Shown one piece after another: positions 1 to 10,300 of a stretch of DNA of 64,000 nt. Numbering within the stretch: the first letter of the stretch is position 1; each line of letters opens with the position of its first letter. The translations under genes and the position numbers were made by a program. This stretch comes from a virus: IMG/VR virus record IMGVR_UViG_3300046698_000540, positions 36,370 to 100,369 of that record; one strand, written 5' to 3'. The notes below the pieces were generated by a model that saw nothing but the letters and a program-made list of their open reading frames with translations, was not told the DNA's origin and ran no database searches.

Positions 1-2015
1 ACCGGCGTAGCTGTATCCAGCATTTGCCAGTCTCCGTCTGCCCCCATCGTGGTTCCGTTCAAGTCCGGAGAGCCTGCTGTTTTGGTGACTACCGAGCCGC
101 CACTCACCGAAACCGTGACTGCAAAATTCCAGGCGGGGGCCCGGGATTTGATCGTCAACGTGGTGCTCGTGTTGAAAGCGTTGTCGCACCACACCGTACC
201 AAACGCCGCATTCAGATTTGCGCGCATGGCGCTGCATACTGACTGTGGCGTTTCTCCGTACCCCACGGCATGCTGAACAAGAGTCGCCCCCACGTGAATC
301 GTGATGATGTCCCCTGGCACTACGGACGTGAACGCTATGGCGCAACTTGGATACGTGGCGTTCACCCGGCGCCTTTTGTTGTTCCAGAATACCCCCATAT
401 AGACGTCGGCCCGGCCCAGAAAGCCGAGCTTTTGCAGAACCCATGCCACCCAAAAGGGCGGTTTTTTGATGCCATGGTCGGTATCGAAGTCCAAGGCCAG
501 TCCTACATTGAAAAGCGTCCAGGGTGCATCTGGAATATCTTGCTGTACCAAAGGCCACAGGTAGTCATAGTAAAAGTAGTAACCACTCGACGCGGAATTT
601 TTCGCGAAAAGAGCTTTCAGGGTGACTACGTGTTTGCCGCCCGTCAAGCCTGTGCGCACCAGGAGCATTCCGTTCGATTCGTTGCCGGGATTCGTGTTCA
701 GGAACAGATCGTGAACCGTGGGGGTATCGCCGTCCACCGAAACCTGAAGGTGGCCGCAATTTTCCCCAAACTGAGTTCCTACCACCAGATCGTGCGTTCC
801 ATTCTTTGTATAGGTGACTACGACCTGGCGCACGTCTCCTGAGCTGGCCGGCGCGGTTCTTTTTGCGTATCCACCGCTCCACCACCCGACCGGCGCCGTT
901 TCCCAATAACCGGTGTAGATCGCATTTTTGCTCTCCTCCAGGCGGTCGTTTTCTCCAGGTCCTCCCACTTTCAAAGCCGGGGAAGATCCCGTGAGCGTGA
1001 TGTTGGAAACTGTGACTTTCCACTCCGTATCTGGTGTGAGGGGGACCGCCCCGCTACCTTCCAGGTTGGCCTCTTCATTTTCAAATCGTGGCGTGAACGC
1101 CATGGTGATCTTGCGCACGTCCGTCATGCCGGCGCTGGTGGTTACGCCATGCAGTACCACGCCTGTGTCTAAAGGGGACTGTCGGCCGATCATTGTGTTG
1201 AAGGGAAGCACAACCCGGTACACACTCGTATCGTCGCCACCCGTGAAGCGTACACCTGCGCCCTCCGTGCCATTGGTCCATGCCCATCCAGCCCAGTCAC
1301 TCGACGTGAACAGTCTATCTCTGCTGCCGTCCTTTCCAAACCCCACAAAAGTGACTACCAGAGACCCTGCCCCCGCAGATGCGGAAATCCAATTGAGCCC
1401 GGCGCCTCCGTAATCTGTTCCGTTACCCATGTAGATGGATCCGTGCGCCGCCACTCCGGTATTGATCTGCGCTGCAAACTCTTGTGCGACCTGAAGAGTT
1501 GTTGGACCTCCTACCCATGTGCTGGTGTCCACCACGTAGCGATTTTCTCTGAAGTACAAATACAGCAGGCCACTTGCTCCACTACCTGCAAACGTCATAG
1601 TGGCCGTTGCGTCCGTCTCAGCCCCAGACAATACTGTGGCATAATCGAGCAACCTGACCATCCAAGGATCCAACGTGGGGCCAAAATAAAAAATCATGGA
1701 ATCCCACGCGATCGTAGGATACAACATGCACCCCAACCTGGTGTTGCCGTCCAAAGTGTGGTCAACTTCGATGTCAAATTGAAGAGTGATACCCGACAGA
1801 TCTGTTCTCGGCAGAGGTTTGAATCTCAGGTGGTTGTAAAAGTCGTAAGCGTTGTGCCACTCCAGCACGGCGAAATCTTCCGCCCCCTGAAAAATTCCGG
1901 AAATGACGAAGCCTGTCTCTGTAGCGCTGGTAAGCGTGGTGGTCGCCGCGCGCTCGCTAAATCCCCCGAGCTGCATCGTTTTGCGCGGATCGAACAGGTG
2001 AATCGCTTCGCTCAT
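1..2015 (-). CDS. Distal tail / fibre-like protein, 3' end outside window
   Basis: I translated this frame by hand and it is open for 671 codons from ATG at 2015 to the window edge, so the C-terminus is missing. The start overlaps the upstream stop as ATGA, and the gene is the last visible one of the tail-tip cluster. The sequence is rich in beta-formers, Gly, Thr and Ser. Around residues 440-490 a stretch with KHVVTLKALFAK followed by YYFYYDYLWPL looks like a carbohydrate-binding jelly-roll edge. Position and composition suggest a tail-tip or fibre component that contacts the host surface; no catalytic motif was recognised. Confidence 0.75.
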   Translation of the reverse strand, partial: MSEAIHLFDPRKTMQLGGFSERAATTTLTSATETGFVISGIFQGAEDFAVLEWHNAYDFYNHLRFKPLPRTDLSGITLQFDIEVDHTLDGNTRLGCMLYPTIAWDSMIFYFGPTLDPWMVRLLDYATVLSGAETDATATMTFAGSGASGLLYLYFRENRYVVDTSTWVGGPTTLQVAQEFAAQINTGVAAHGSIYMGNGTDYGGAGLNWISASAGAGSLVVTFVGFGKDGSRDRLFTSSDWAGWAWTNGTEGAGVRFTGGDDTSVYRVVLPFNTMIGRQSPLDTGVVLHGVTTSAGMTDVRKITMAFTPRFENEEANLEGSGAVPLTPDTEWKVTVSNITLTGSSPALKVGGPGENDRLEESKNAIYTGYWETAPVGWWSGGYAKRTAPASSGDVRQVVVTYTKNGTHDLVVGTQFGENCGHLQVSVDGDTPTVHDLFLNTNPGNESNGMLLVRTGLTGGKHVVTLKALFAKNSASSGYYFYYDYLWPLVQQDIPDAPWTLFNVGLALDFDTDHGIKKPPFWVAWVLQKLGFLGRADVYMGVFWNNKRRRVNATYPSCAIAFTSVVPGDIITIHVGATLVQHAVGYGETPQSVCSAMRANLNAAFGTVWCDNAFNTSTTLTIKSRAPAWNFAVTVSVSGGSVVTKTAGSPDLNGTTMGADGDWQMLDTATP

Positions 2016-3259
2016 ACCACAATGGTAATAACCAGCGTGTCACCAGGAGACGTGGAGCCCACCTGGGTAACGTCCACCCCTACCAAAGTGCCGGCGGGCA
2101 TTCTCGGGAAAGGAAATTCCATGCCGTAGGGAGAATTCGTCACAGACGGATCCGTGCTCTCGGCCGCGTAGCTGTTCAAATTGCTGTCTGTGATCTCCAG
2201 CGTGTGAGGAGTGGGTGTGCCTGCCAGAACTGTCCAAGTTGTTCCATTGTCCAATGAAATGCGCACATCAATCAGAATCGGGGATCCTGTGGGGGCACTT
2301 AAAACCTCTGCGTACAGTACTCTCGGTGTGGCATCGAAATTCAACCGATATTGCGTGTCTGCATCCGTGGCTACAGCCAAAGTGCCGGGAACCCTGAACC
2401 GGATCTCTCCACCTGAGCAAGTTCGGATTCCCAAACGAGTCTGAGTGACCAGGCCGTAGTAGGGAAAATCAGAGTACCCCAACCTGTTGGCCAGGCCTGC
2501 CAGCACAAAGGCGACCATGGCATTGGGTTGAATGCAGTCGTAAATGGGGGCAATCTGATTGGTTAGATCGAAAGCGCCCGGCTGCGTCTTGAAAATGTGG
2601 TGCCCCAGCGTCAACTTGAAAAAGTTCTTGCCTATTGCGTGGGCATTCAAATAGGAACCGAACGTCGCCCGATCGGGGAGCCCTTCCCCTGGATACACCC
2701 TCTGAATATTCACCACCCCGCCTGTGATGGGGTCACCTGCACTTCCTGGACCTGTGATCTGAACCGCTTCGTATCGGCGCCAACCCGCCGGGTTGACTCC
2801 ATATGGCTGCCCGTAGCTGGGAACCAAGTCCTCATCGTTAAACACCAAAAAATCGCCGACGTGAAACTGCCAACCATCCGCGATTGCCTGTGCAGAGTAC
2901 GAAAATCCGAGATCGCTGATCGAAGCCGCTCCTACAGCATAGGGACTTTCCATACCTATCACGGCCGTTAAGGTGCCGAAATATTCCGTGGCCAGTTCAT
3001 CCACGAACACCAGCACCCCGTGGAATTCAGTGATGCCGGCCATATTGAGGTTGTCGAACACCGAGACGTCGGAAAACTCCAACTGGCCGTAGGTCACCAA
3101 CGCAGGCGTGAAGATGGGATAGCCGGGCGCATCTGTGTCCAACGTGTTATCTGGTCCCACCACCTGGATGGATTGACTGGCCGATTTTTGCCCTGGAATC
3201 CCCGTCAGGTTCACAGGAACCAACCAGTACCACCAAGTCTCCTTTGTATGGACTGCCAT
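2012..3259 (-). CDS. Tail-tip associated protein, hypothetical
   Basis: 415 residues. I start it at MAVHTKETWWYWL because AGGAAA lies just upstream of this ATG; a longer frame reaches 3319 but would overlap the 3' end of the preceding gene. The N-terminus is Trp-rich and the remainder is beta-rich without a recognised catalytic motif. It lies directly after the large DUF2163-like tail-tip gene and overlaps the next gene by four bases, so a distal tail or baseplate structural role is inferred. Confidence 0.7.
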   Translation of the reverse strand: MAVHTKETWWYWLVPVNLTGIPGQKSASQSIQVVGPDNTLDTDAPGYPIFTPALVTYGQLEFSDVSVFDNLNMAGITEFHGVLVFVDELATEYFGTLTAVIGMESPYAVGAASISDLGFSYSAQAIADGWQFHVGDFLVFNDEDLVPSYGQPYGVNPAGWRRYEAVQITGPGSAGDPITGGVVNIQRVYPGEGLPDRATFGSYLNAHAIGKNFFKLTLGHHIFKTQPGAFDLTNQIAPIYDCIQPNAMVAFVLAGLANRLGYSDFPYYGLVTQTRLGIRTCSGGEIRFRVPGTLAVATDADTQYRLNFDATPRVLYAEVLSAPTGSPILIDVRISLDNGTTWTVLAGTPTPHTLEITDSNLNSYAAESTDPSVTNSPYGMEFPFPRMPAGTLVGVDVTQVGSTSPGDTLVITIVV

Positions 3260-3267
3260 CTGATTTC

Positions 3268-6192
3268 CTACGTTGTGGTGCTCGAAGTCGTCGTGCTGGT
3301 CGTTGTCGTTTCCTCCCACGGATCCATGTATTGCGTGGCTGAAACCAGAGCTTGAAGCTGGCTAGGGTGCGGAAGCTGGTCCAACAACGAAATACTGGCG
3401 ATCTGATCGTACTTCAAATGAGGTTCGGCATTCGTGCTGTTGTACCCGCGTGTCACCGTGAGCGTTGCGGTACCATCGCCATGCCACACACAATTAGTGG
3501 CCAACACCTGTTCCGAGCCTACCTGATAAACACTTCGCGTTCCTATTCCTGTGACGTCGAAATCGTCCCAGGTGTTGTCCACCGTCCAAGCCGTCGCTGA
3601 AGCATCCACATCCGCGAGTAAAAATCCGCCGGCCGCCAGGTTGTTATCTGGAGTTCTGAAAATCTGAACCGCTTGCAGGAGTTTTTGCTTGCTCAGATCA
3701 CTATATGCCTGCCAGGAAAGGCGCACGCCCACACTGGGAAGCGAAACACAGGGATTTTGTGCCGCCCAAAGCAGAGCGGGCAATGGGGGATACACGAAAC
3801 CCTTTGATCCGCGGATGTACACATTGCGCGGAAATCTCGCCAGCTCAACGAAAGGATCCCCTGAAAGAATATCGTCGTACTCACTCGATCGCCAGGAGCG
3901 AACCTTGAAAGTCATGCCCCAATCGTCATTGAGCGCTTTTTCTTCGATCCTGATCCAATCTCCACCGTTAGGCATGAGCGTGTGGGCCAGGTACGTGATG
4001 TCGCCCACTTCCAGCTCATCCATGAGGAGAGTGCTGTCCAGCTCAACATTGCGAACTTGCGCCCATAATTGGGGACTGGTGCCACCCAATTCATGGCGCA
4101 GCATCCTGAGGCCGAGGCGCGCCGCCTGTTCCGTGAAGCAAGTTCCCACCAGGTTGTAGCTCTGCGCCATTTTGAACGGATAGCCATTCAATCCGATCAA
4201 CTTCTGGTAGTCGATCGAATAAACCGTCGCCATGTTCTGCTGGAAATCGAAGTCGTGATCGGCGAAGTTCAAATCCAGTTCATTATAGGAGGGCGTGGGA
4301 ATGTCCGGCTTCAAGCTGTTGTGCTTGACGTTGACGAACTCTTGAAAGGCCGGCCTTACTGTGGCATCCTGACATGCGCTGAATTGCCGGACCGCCAGTT
4401 TTCCATTGCGGAAAAATCGGAATCCGTGGCAATCCCTGAGCGCCGAATCGATCTGATCCATTGCCGGCGCCAGTTCACTGAACTGCCCAGCAAACTGGTA
4501 GCGCTGCACCGTGCTTCCGTCCAGGCCCGTGATATTGTCCGCGGCATAAGTCGCAAAATCTATGAAACTTTGAAGGTCTATGAACGTGGCGTGCGTTGCG
4601 ATCGACGTGTACTTGATGTTGAACGCTTCCAACACCATGTCCAGGATGATCCACACGGGATTGCCGCTTCCGCCGTAGATCCCGCCAACGCCATAAACTC
4701 TGCTGGTTGTGCTGCCGTACTGCCATACCCGGCGGCCTGCCGCCAGGTTGGCATAAACCGAAGGAGCCGAGCTGGCGCCTGTGCTTTTGCTGGCATCTGG
4801 GCTATTCACACCCGAGCTTGTGTCCTTCACCCGAGCAAAAAATCCGGCCCTGGAGGAAATATAAACCTGTGGGTCTCCTGGGGAATCTGTCTGAAGCATG
4901 TCCCCTTCGATCTGCGTCCACACATGAGGCTCGCCAATACGACCGGGGGATCTGCCTACTCCCTTATCGCAACCCGGCGCCGGCCAAGCCGGGGCGGGAA
5001 ATTCCCCGTTGGTAGGAAGCAGGCTGTTGACCTGGACATCTTGAATGGCCCCAATGTTCACATCTCCGCTGGCGGCCGGGGCATTTCCCAACACCCCTTC
5101 CCCAACGATGCACTCTACGGACACATAATCCGATTCTGGCCGCCATTCCAGAATCAAGGGCGTGCACGTGAATCCTGTAGCGGCGCCGGCATACACCAAG
5201 GGCACGGCCTGATCGAAGATCGTGGAAGTCTGAGAACTATAGGACGTGTAGGGGTCGCCGCCGCCAAGAAACCTGGTCAAAAAATTTCCGCCCAAATAGC
5301 CTGTGGCCCAAGAACAAACATACCTCTGACCACCATAGAACCGGGCCATTCCGCGGCCAAGGCAACCCGTAGCCGGCCCCACATAGCTCCAATATGTGGG
5401 CGAAGAATCCGGCTGGTGCTCGTTATTGGTCACCGAAGCTTGCCAAATTCCGCCATTCTGGTAAACTTGGCTTCCTGCCTGATACACCACGGAATGAAAC
5501 CATGAGGAAGGTCCGAACGTCTTGTCGCACGTCGTTAGATAGGGCCGGCCTTTATACCCCTCTGTGGAACTTATGTCGGGTCCGAAGTCGTCAGGTACGC
5601 TTGCCTCTCCGAGAACTCCCAATATTTCAGGGATGGCCACACGCGGCCCTGCGCCTGCGCCTGTGTACCCGAAGCCGGAATAGGGGCAGTACAGCCCGTC
5701 GTCGAACTGAAGATCGCAGTTCCTGCTGAATCGCCGCCGCGGAAGTGGCAAGGTCAAATCGAATAGACCGTCCTTACAGGAGAGCGAAAATGTCTGCTGA
5801 TCGTAGGGCGTTTTGTCTATGAAGCCGATCCACTCGATGCGCGTGGCGTCCGCGAGGGAACCTCCACCGGTCACCACGTCGGGCATGTAGACTTTGAACA
5901 CAACCACGCCGCGTTGGAACATGTGATCGCGCGCCGCCAATTCTAGAGTGCGATCGACGTTGGACAAAGTGAACGTGGCCGTGGAACTGGATCCTGTGAT
6001 ATTGGAACTGATGGGCCCCCACTTCACCAGGCGCGGCAAATAAAGATGCCCGCCAATACCCGTCAGATCGACCCGGCGATCGCTCATGTACCCTGTGGCG
6101 CCGTCCACCAGGGTTACCTCCAGCAGAGGTACAGGCTCCACCGTGCGCCCGCGGACGGCATTCCAATACGCGGTGCTGGGAAACGGGTTCAT
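3268..6192 (-). CDS. Large tail-tip protein, DUF2163-like N-terminus, Thr-rich tail
   Basis: 974 residues. The first ~270 residues follow the layout of DUF2163 phage proteins (WIGFID around residue 122, then FSLSCKDGLFDL and a Cys-containing FSRNCDLQFDDG), and the later part resembles siphophage tail-hub or tail-tip modules. Such proteins sit at the tail end and take part in adsorption and DNA delivery. The last 14 residues after PWEE are only Thr and Ser, ending at the stop. The start at 6192 overlaps the stop of the Cys-rich gene upstream. The Thr/Ser tail recurs in other tail genes of this window. Confidence 0.8.
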   Translation of the reverse strand: MNPFPSTAYWNAVRGRTVEPVPLLEVTLVDGATGYMSDRRVDLTGIGGHLYLPRLVKWGPISSNITGSSSTATFTLSNVDRTLELAARDHMFQRGVVVFKVYMPDVVTGGGSLADATRIEWIGFIDKTPYDQQTFSLSCKDGLFDLTLPLPRRRFSRNCDLQFDDGLYCPYSGFGYTGAGAGPRVAIPEILGVLGEASVPDDFGPDISSTEGYKGRPYLTTCDKTFGPSSWFHSVVYQAGSQVYQNGGIWQASVTNNEHQPDSSPTYWSYVGPATGCLGRGMARFYGGQRYVCSWATGYLGGNFLTRFLGGGDPYTSYSSQTSTIFDQAVPLVYAGAATGFTCTPLILEWRPESDYVSVECIVGEGVLGNAPAASGDVNIGAIQDVQVNSLLPTNGEFPAPAWPAPGCDKGVGRSPGRIGEPHVWTQIEGDMLQTDSPGDPQVYISSRAGFFARVKDTSSGVNSPDASKSTGASSAPSVYANLAAGRRVWQYGSTTSRVYGVGGIYGGSGNPVWIILDMVLEAFNIKYTSIATHATFIDLQSFIDFATYAADNITGLDGSTVQRYQFAGQFSELAPAMDQIDSALRDCHGFRFFRNGKLAVRQFSACQDATVRPAFQEFVNVKHNSLKPDIPTPSYNELDLNFADHDFDFQQNMATVYSIDYQKLIGLNGYPFKMAQSYNLVGTCFTEQAARLGLRMLRHELGGTSPQLWAQVRNVELDSTLLMDELEVGDITYLAHTLMPNGGDWIRIEEKALNDDWGMTFKVRSWRSSEYDDILSGDPFVELARFPRNVYIRGSKGFVYPPLPALLWAAQNPCVSLPSVGVRLSWQAYSDLSKQKLLQAVQIFRTPDNNLAAGGFLLADVDASATAWTVDNTWDDFDVTGIGTRSVYQVGSEQVLATNCVWHGDGTATLTVTRGYNSTNAEPHLKYDQIASISLLDQLPHPSQLQALVSATQYMDPWEETTTTSTTTSSTTT

Positions 6193-6380
6193 TGCACGGA
6201 AACCTTCAGGTCGCAGAAATGAGGCGCACAGGACTTACAAAAATAATATCTGTGAAGCTCTTCACAGCATGGTAACTTTAGCATGTAGCATACCTCTGCA
6301 ACATTGTTGCAAGGTTGCATGTTCTCTCGGGTGTCCCCACAAGTTGCCTCGCATATTTGACCAGCAGGAACTTCCATCAT
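6189..6380 (-). CDS. Small Cys-rich protein in tail cluster
   Basis: 63 residues with ten Cys, including CEATC, LPCCEE and FCKSCAPHFC, which suggests a small zinc-binding fold. GGAGG precedes the start, and both ends overlap neighbours by a few bases (6377-6380 and 6189-6192), so it is translationally coupled inside the tail-tip operon. Its position between two DUF2163/DUF2460-like tail genes parallels the small NlpC/P60 or zinc proteins found there in other phages, but no peptidase motif is present. Function unknown. Confidence 0.75.
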   Translation of the reverse strand: MMEVPAGQICEATCGDTRENMQPCNNVAEVCYMLKLPCCEELHRYYFCKSCAPHFCDLKVSVQ

Positions 6381-6853
6381 CCGGGAAAACCTCCAATTTT
6401 CAACTGAGCTTTTCGCAACTTGTACTCGAATAGCTCCACGCTCATCTCATCCTCGTCGAACAACGCGACGTAGCGCCCGAGCGTGGCGTGTGAGGGGTGC
6501 GTCAACCTGGTGGTGGGATCGTCGCGGTAGGGGTTCGGATACGTGGACCAAGGAACCGGATCGTAGTACCAGAAGGAAACCGCCCGGCCCTGGTGGTCGT
6601 TGAAAAATTTCCAGAGAATGCCCGACCGGCTGGCGATGATATCCGTCAACTCCCCCTTCAGGACGTCGAAGCCTATCTCGAACGTGATGAGCGGCGATCC
6701 TCCAATCACGAAGCGCTGCTCGAGAATCGGAGAGAACTGGTGAACCTTGTTTTCCCATTTCCGGCCACGCTTGAAATTGTAGTCGGGATCGAACGGAAAA
6801 ACCCCGACAGGAGTGTATGCTGGAACGGGCTCGCCGAACAAAAAATCGCTCAT
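6377..6853 (-). CDS. Distal tail protein, hypothetical
   Basis: 158 residues starting MSDFLFGEPVPAYTP. The start ATG overlaps the TGA of the upstream gene (ATGA at 6850-6853). The sequence includes QFSPILEQRFVIGG and SGILWKFFNDHQGRAVSFWYY, the kind of beta-sandwich with 'fullness of surface' residues seen in DUF2460/distal tail families encoded between tape measure and tail-tip genes. A structural role at the tail end is inferred from this and from gene order. Confidence 0.7.
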   Translation of the reverse strand: MSDFLFGEPVPAYTPVGVFPFDPDYNFKRGRKWENKVHQFSPILEQRFVIGGSPLITFEIGFDVLKGELTDIIASRSGILWKFFNDHQGRAVSFWYYDPVPWSTYPNPYRDDPTTRLTHPSHATLGRYVALFDEDEMSVELFEYKLRKAQLKIGGFPG

Positions 6854-7335
6854 GTCGTTGTCGTGGTCGTGCTGCTCGTGGTGATGTTCTCCACATACAC
6901 AGGATACGCCGCATCGTTGTCGATCGAGTTGTCGATGTCCCCGATCGTAACCAACACCAGCTCCCCGGTGCGCAGCGTGGCGGCCGGGACGGAGTACCCT
7001 TGTGGATCCTCCTTGAACCGGACGTTGTACATCGTGTCGTCGTCCGGCGCGAAAAACTGGAAAGGGTAAGCGGACCCCTTCAGGGTGTCTATGAAGGTTT
7101 CCAAGGTGGCAATGTCGTTTGTCGTCCATCGGTCCATCTTGATCGTGAACTCGTACATCGCCACGATCTGGTTGGGCATCAGCTCAAACGCCTGGTCCTT
7201 GTATCTCTGCACCACGGTAACCCACTTCACCTTGCGGCTGAAGCTGTAGTCCATCTTGGTGAAGACCAGCTCAGGGCCCGGCGTTTGCGGGAGGAGCTGG
7301 TAGTTCGCAACCGAAGCAGTGGGAGCCGGACACAT
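6850..7335 (-). CDS. Distal tail protein with Thr-rich C-terminus
   Basis: 161 residues from the ATG at 7335, which overlaps the tape-measure stop by one base; GGAGG lies 6 bases upstream. The body (FTIKMDRWTTNDIATLETF, then YPFQFFAPDDDTMYNVRF) resembles the N-terminal half of DUF2460-type distal tail proteins. The final residues ENITTSSTTTTTT are a low-complexity Ser/Thr tail of the same style as the end of the 974-residue tail-tip protein. The tail could be exposed on the virion. Confidence 0.75.
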   Translation of the reverse strand: MCPAPTASVANYQLLPQTPGPELVFTKMDYSFSRKVKWVTVVQRYKDQAFELMPNQIVAMYEFTIKMDRWTTNDIATLETFIDTLKGSAYPFQFFAPDDDTMYNVRFKEDPQGYSVPAATLRTGELVLVTIGDIDNSIDNDAAYPVYVENITTSSTTTTTT

Positions 7336-10300
7336 CAAATGCCTCCGTTCCCGAGTGCGCGCCCCATTGCCTGCCGATTCACGTTTTGCTGCGTGGCCGT
7401 GGTGACGGCGCCGGCGACGGCCCTGTTGTACGTGGCCGTGTTTTTCAAGAACCCGCTGGTGGTCAAAGTGTTCAAAGCGCCCGCGTCCAAAACTGTGGAA
7501 GCATCCACGGACACCACCATATTCTTTTCGTTGGCTTTCTGCAACTCCGTCAACTGCTGCCGAGCCAAGCCGATCATGACCTGGCCACTCTCGTTCTGGA
7601 CTTTTTGAGCGCCCCTCAAATTTTCCGCCAGGCGATCCGCAAGAAGAGTTGGCATGGAGCGCGCCTGGCTGTTCTGCTGCTGTGAGGACTCCAGCAAATT
7701 GGTATTGATCGAAGTAAGAATGCCCGCATACTGGACAGAATGCTGCCCTTCTGCGACCAGGTAGGTACTCAGGTTGTTGAACAACTGATTCATCTGCCCG
7801 GGTTGAAAACCCGCCTGTGTGCGCCGCGCCAATTGATCCGCCAACTGGTCGGCAAAATTCCGGTCGCCTTCGCTACGGGATGCCGCCAGCATGTTGATGT
7901 CCTTCACCATCTGGAACATCTGCGCGCCGGTTTTGTCGTAGGCCTGACCGGCGTACTGCATCACGCGGTTGTTCACCACCAGGTTGTCGTTGAGCTTGAT
8001 GATGTTGTCCTCCATGGCGGTCTTGGTAGACACGGGCGCTGGCGTTCCTACGGCCGTGCCTCTGGAGCCCGAAGCAGCTCCGCCACCTCCGCCCCCTGCT
8101 GCTCCCGATAGAACTCCTCCAGCAAAGCCGGCTGCCGCTGCCGCAGCGGTCCACAAAGCAGCTGCTCTATACTCCCCAGCAGCTGCTGCCGCGGTAAGAG
8201 GACTGGAAGCGTCGGCAAGCCCTGCCATGAGATGTATTCCCGCCTGCTTCAAGCAGTATTTAGAGAGCGCCTGTAACACCTCCGCGCCCATGTTCTCCAC
8301 GAACTGCGCCATGGCCTTCCCAACATTTCCGCCCGAGCCAACAGCCTTGCCTAAAGCATTGGTCGCCTGTACCGCGAGATCCATACCGGCCTTGTAGGCG
8401 CCCATCGTGGTAAGAGTGCCCTCAAACAGGTGGTTCAAGGCCTCCGCCGTCGTTTCCAATGGCTGCGTGAGATCCCGGACGGCGCCGGCATACTTTTGCC
8501 ACGTGATCGTGCCTTCCTCAAGCTTCTTGTTCAGCTCCTCAATCTGGCTCTGAACGGGAGCCAACCGAGCCGTCAGATCCTCCATGATTCCCGAAACTGC
8601 TTTCGTCGAAGCGCCATACTCCTGCGCTGTTTTTGCGGCATCCAACTGCGCTTGCCCTTTTACATCTCCGCCGACCAACCGCTGAGCTTGTGCCTGCTGC
8701 TTCGTGATCTCGGCGAGTTCTTTCTGATAGTCTAGCCACTTCTTGACCTGATCCGCGGTGAGCGTGGTATTTTTCAAGAGGTCCAGGGCTTGCACGCTCG
8801 AATCCCGTCCGGCCTTGTTCCGGGCGGCTTCTTCCGCGGTTAATTTCCCCTGAGCCACCGAAGTTTGTTCCAGAATGTCCAACTCCCGATTCCGCATCGT
8901 GAGGAGAGCGGTTTCGGTGGTGAATTGCAAATCGGCAATCTGCCGCTGCGCCGCGAGCCTCAGTTCATCCTGGCGTGCTTGAATTTCCTTATCGGCCGCC
9001 TCAACGGAGCCTGTCTGCTTGATGAGCGCGAGTCTGAGAGCCGCATCCTTTCCCAGGGCTTGCGCTTGTGCTTCCGCCAGGGAGGTAATGGCCCTCTTTT
9101 GCTGATCTACGTTTTCGAGCTGCTTCGAAGCGTTCGTATTTTGAACCTCAATCAGGTGCAGCTCCCGATTGAAACGGGCTTCATCCAAGGATGCTAGTTC
9201 TGTTGCGCGTTGCACTCGGGCCTGGAAGACGGCTGTGTCGGCCTCTTCCATTTTTTGCGCGACCTGCGCTTCCATCAGAACTTTATCGGCCGTGGTGTTG
9301 CGAATCAAGTCGATTTCGTTCTGATACCTCCTCCGGATCGCCTCTTCTTCCTGATCGTACGTTTGCCCGGTGCGCTCCGCGATCGAAGTCTGCGTAGCGA
9401 GTAAAATTTCCTGAACCTGCAAAACTGAGTCGAGGAGGGCTCGTGCATGTTCTATTGCTGCCACTTGCGCCTGCGAAGCTGCCGTGGTCAAGACCGTTTT
9501 GGCGGCCCAGGCATCCTGCATAATCACGATGGCAGTTTGCAGATCCGCGATCTTCCCCTCGTTTTTGTAGATCGTCTCTATGTCCGCGGCCGTCTTGCTG
9601 CGAGCGCCCAGCAGAGCGTTTTCCGCTTGCAACCCTTGGATGTCGTTGTTGATCTCGCGTACCTGGTTTTCGACGATCTTCTGATGCGTCGAAAGTCTCA
9701 TCTCCTGCAAAGACTGAAGGGCTTGCTGTACCCCCTCGACGACATTCTGATAGATCAAAGCGTTTTCGCCGGCCTTGGCCAAACTCGTGGCAATTTTTTC
9801 GACCTGCTGGGCCAGCAGAGCGGAAGTTTCCTGTGCAGATTGTGTTTTGGCCCCTAAAGCGGCAGTGAACTCAACAGCTTGCTGTGCAAAATCTTTCTGA
9901 TCCTGGTGGGCGCGAGCGACCATAGTCTCTGTCAGATTGAGTTCTTTCCGTCTCTGGATAACATTGGTAAGGTTTCGGTCCAAATCGGCATAAACCGTCG
10001 TGACTGCCTGTGCCGCCTGCAATGCGGCCGTCTTATCCACGTCCGTGACTTTTATGTGCGCGCGCATCAGCGCTTCGTTGGTGGAGATCGCCGACGACAG
10101 GCGCCCCAAAGCTCCTATGGTCACATTCAAATCGACGGGAACTAGCTGCACGCCACTGGCCGAGTGCTTCAAGCCTTCGATCTCCTTCTCCAAAGAAGCC
10201 ACGCCGGCCTTCAAGTTCTCTATCTGTTTGGTGGACTTTTCCGCCTCATCCCCGTAGCTGCTAAAAAGTCCTCTGCTAACCGTAGGATGCGCAAGAGGAG

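Noticed and set aside
4069-5505. 478-residue plus-strand frame
   Set aside because: Antisense to the tail-tip gene; no family features.
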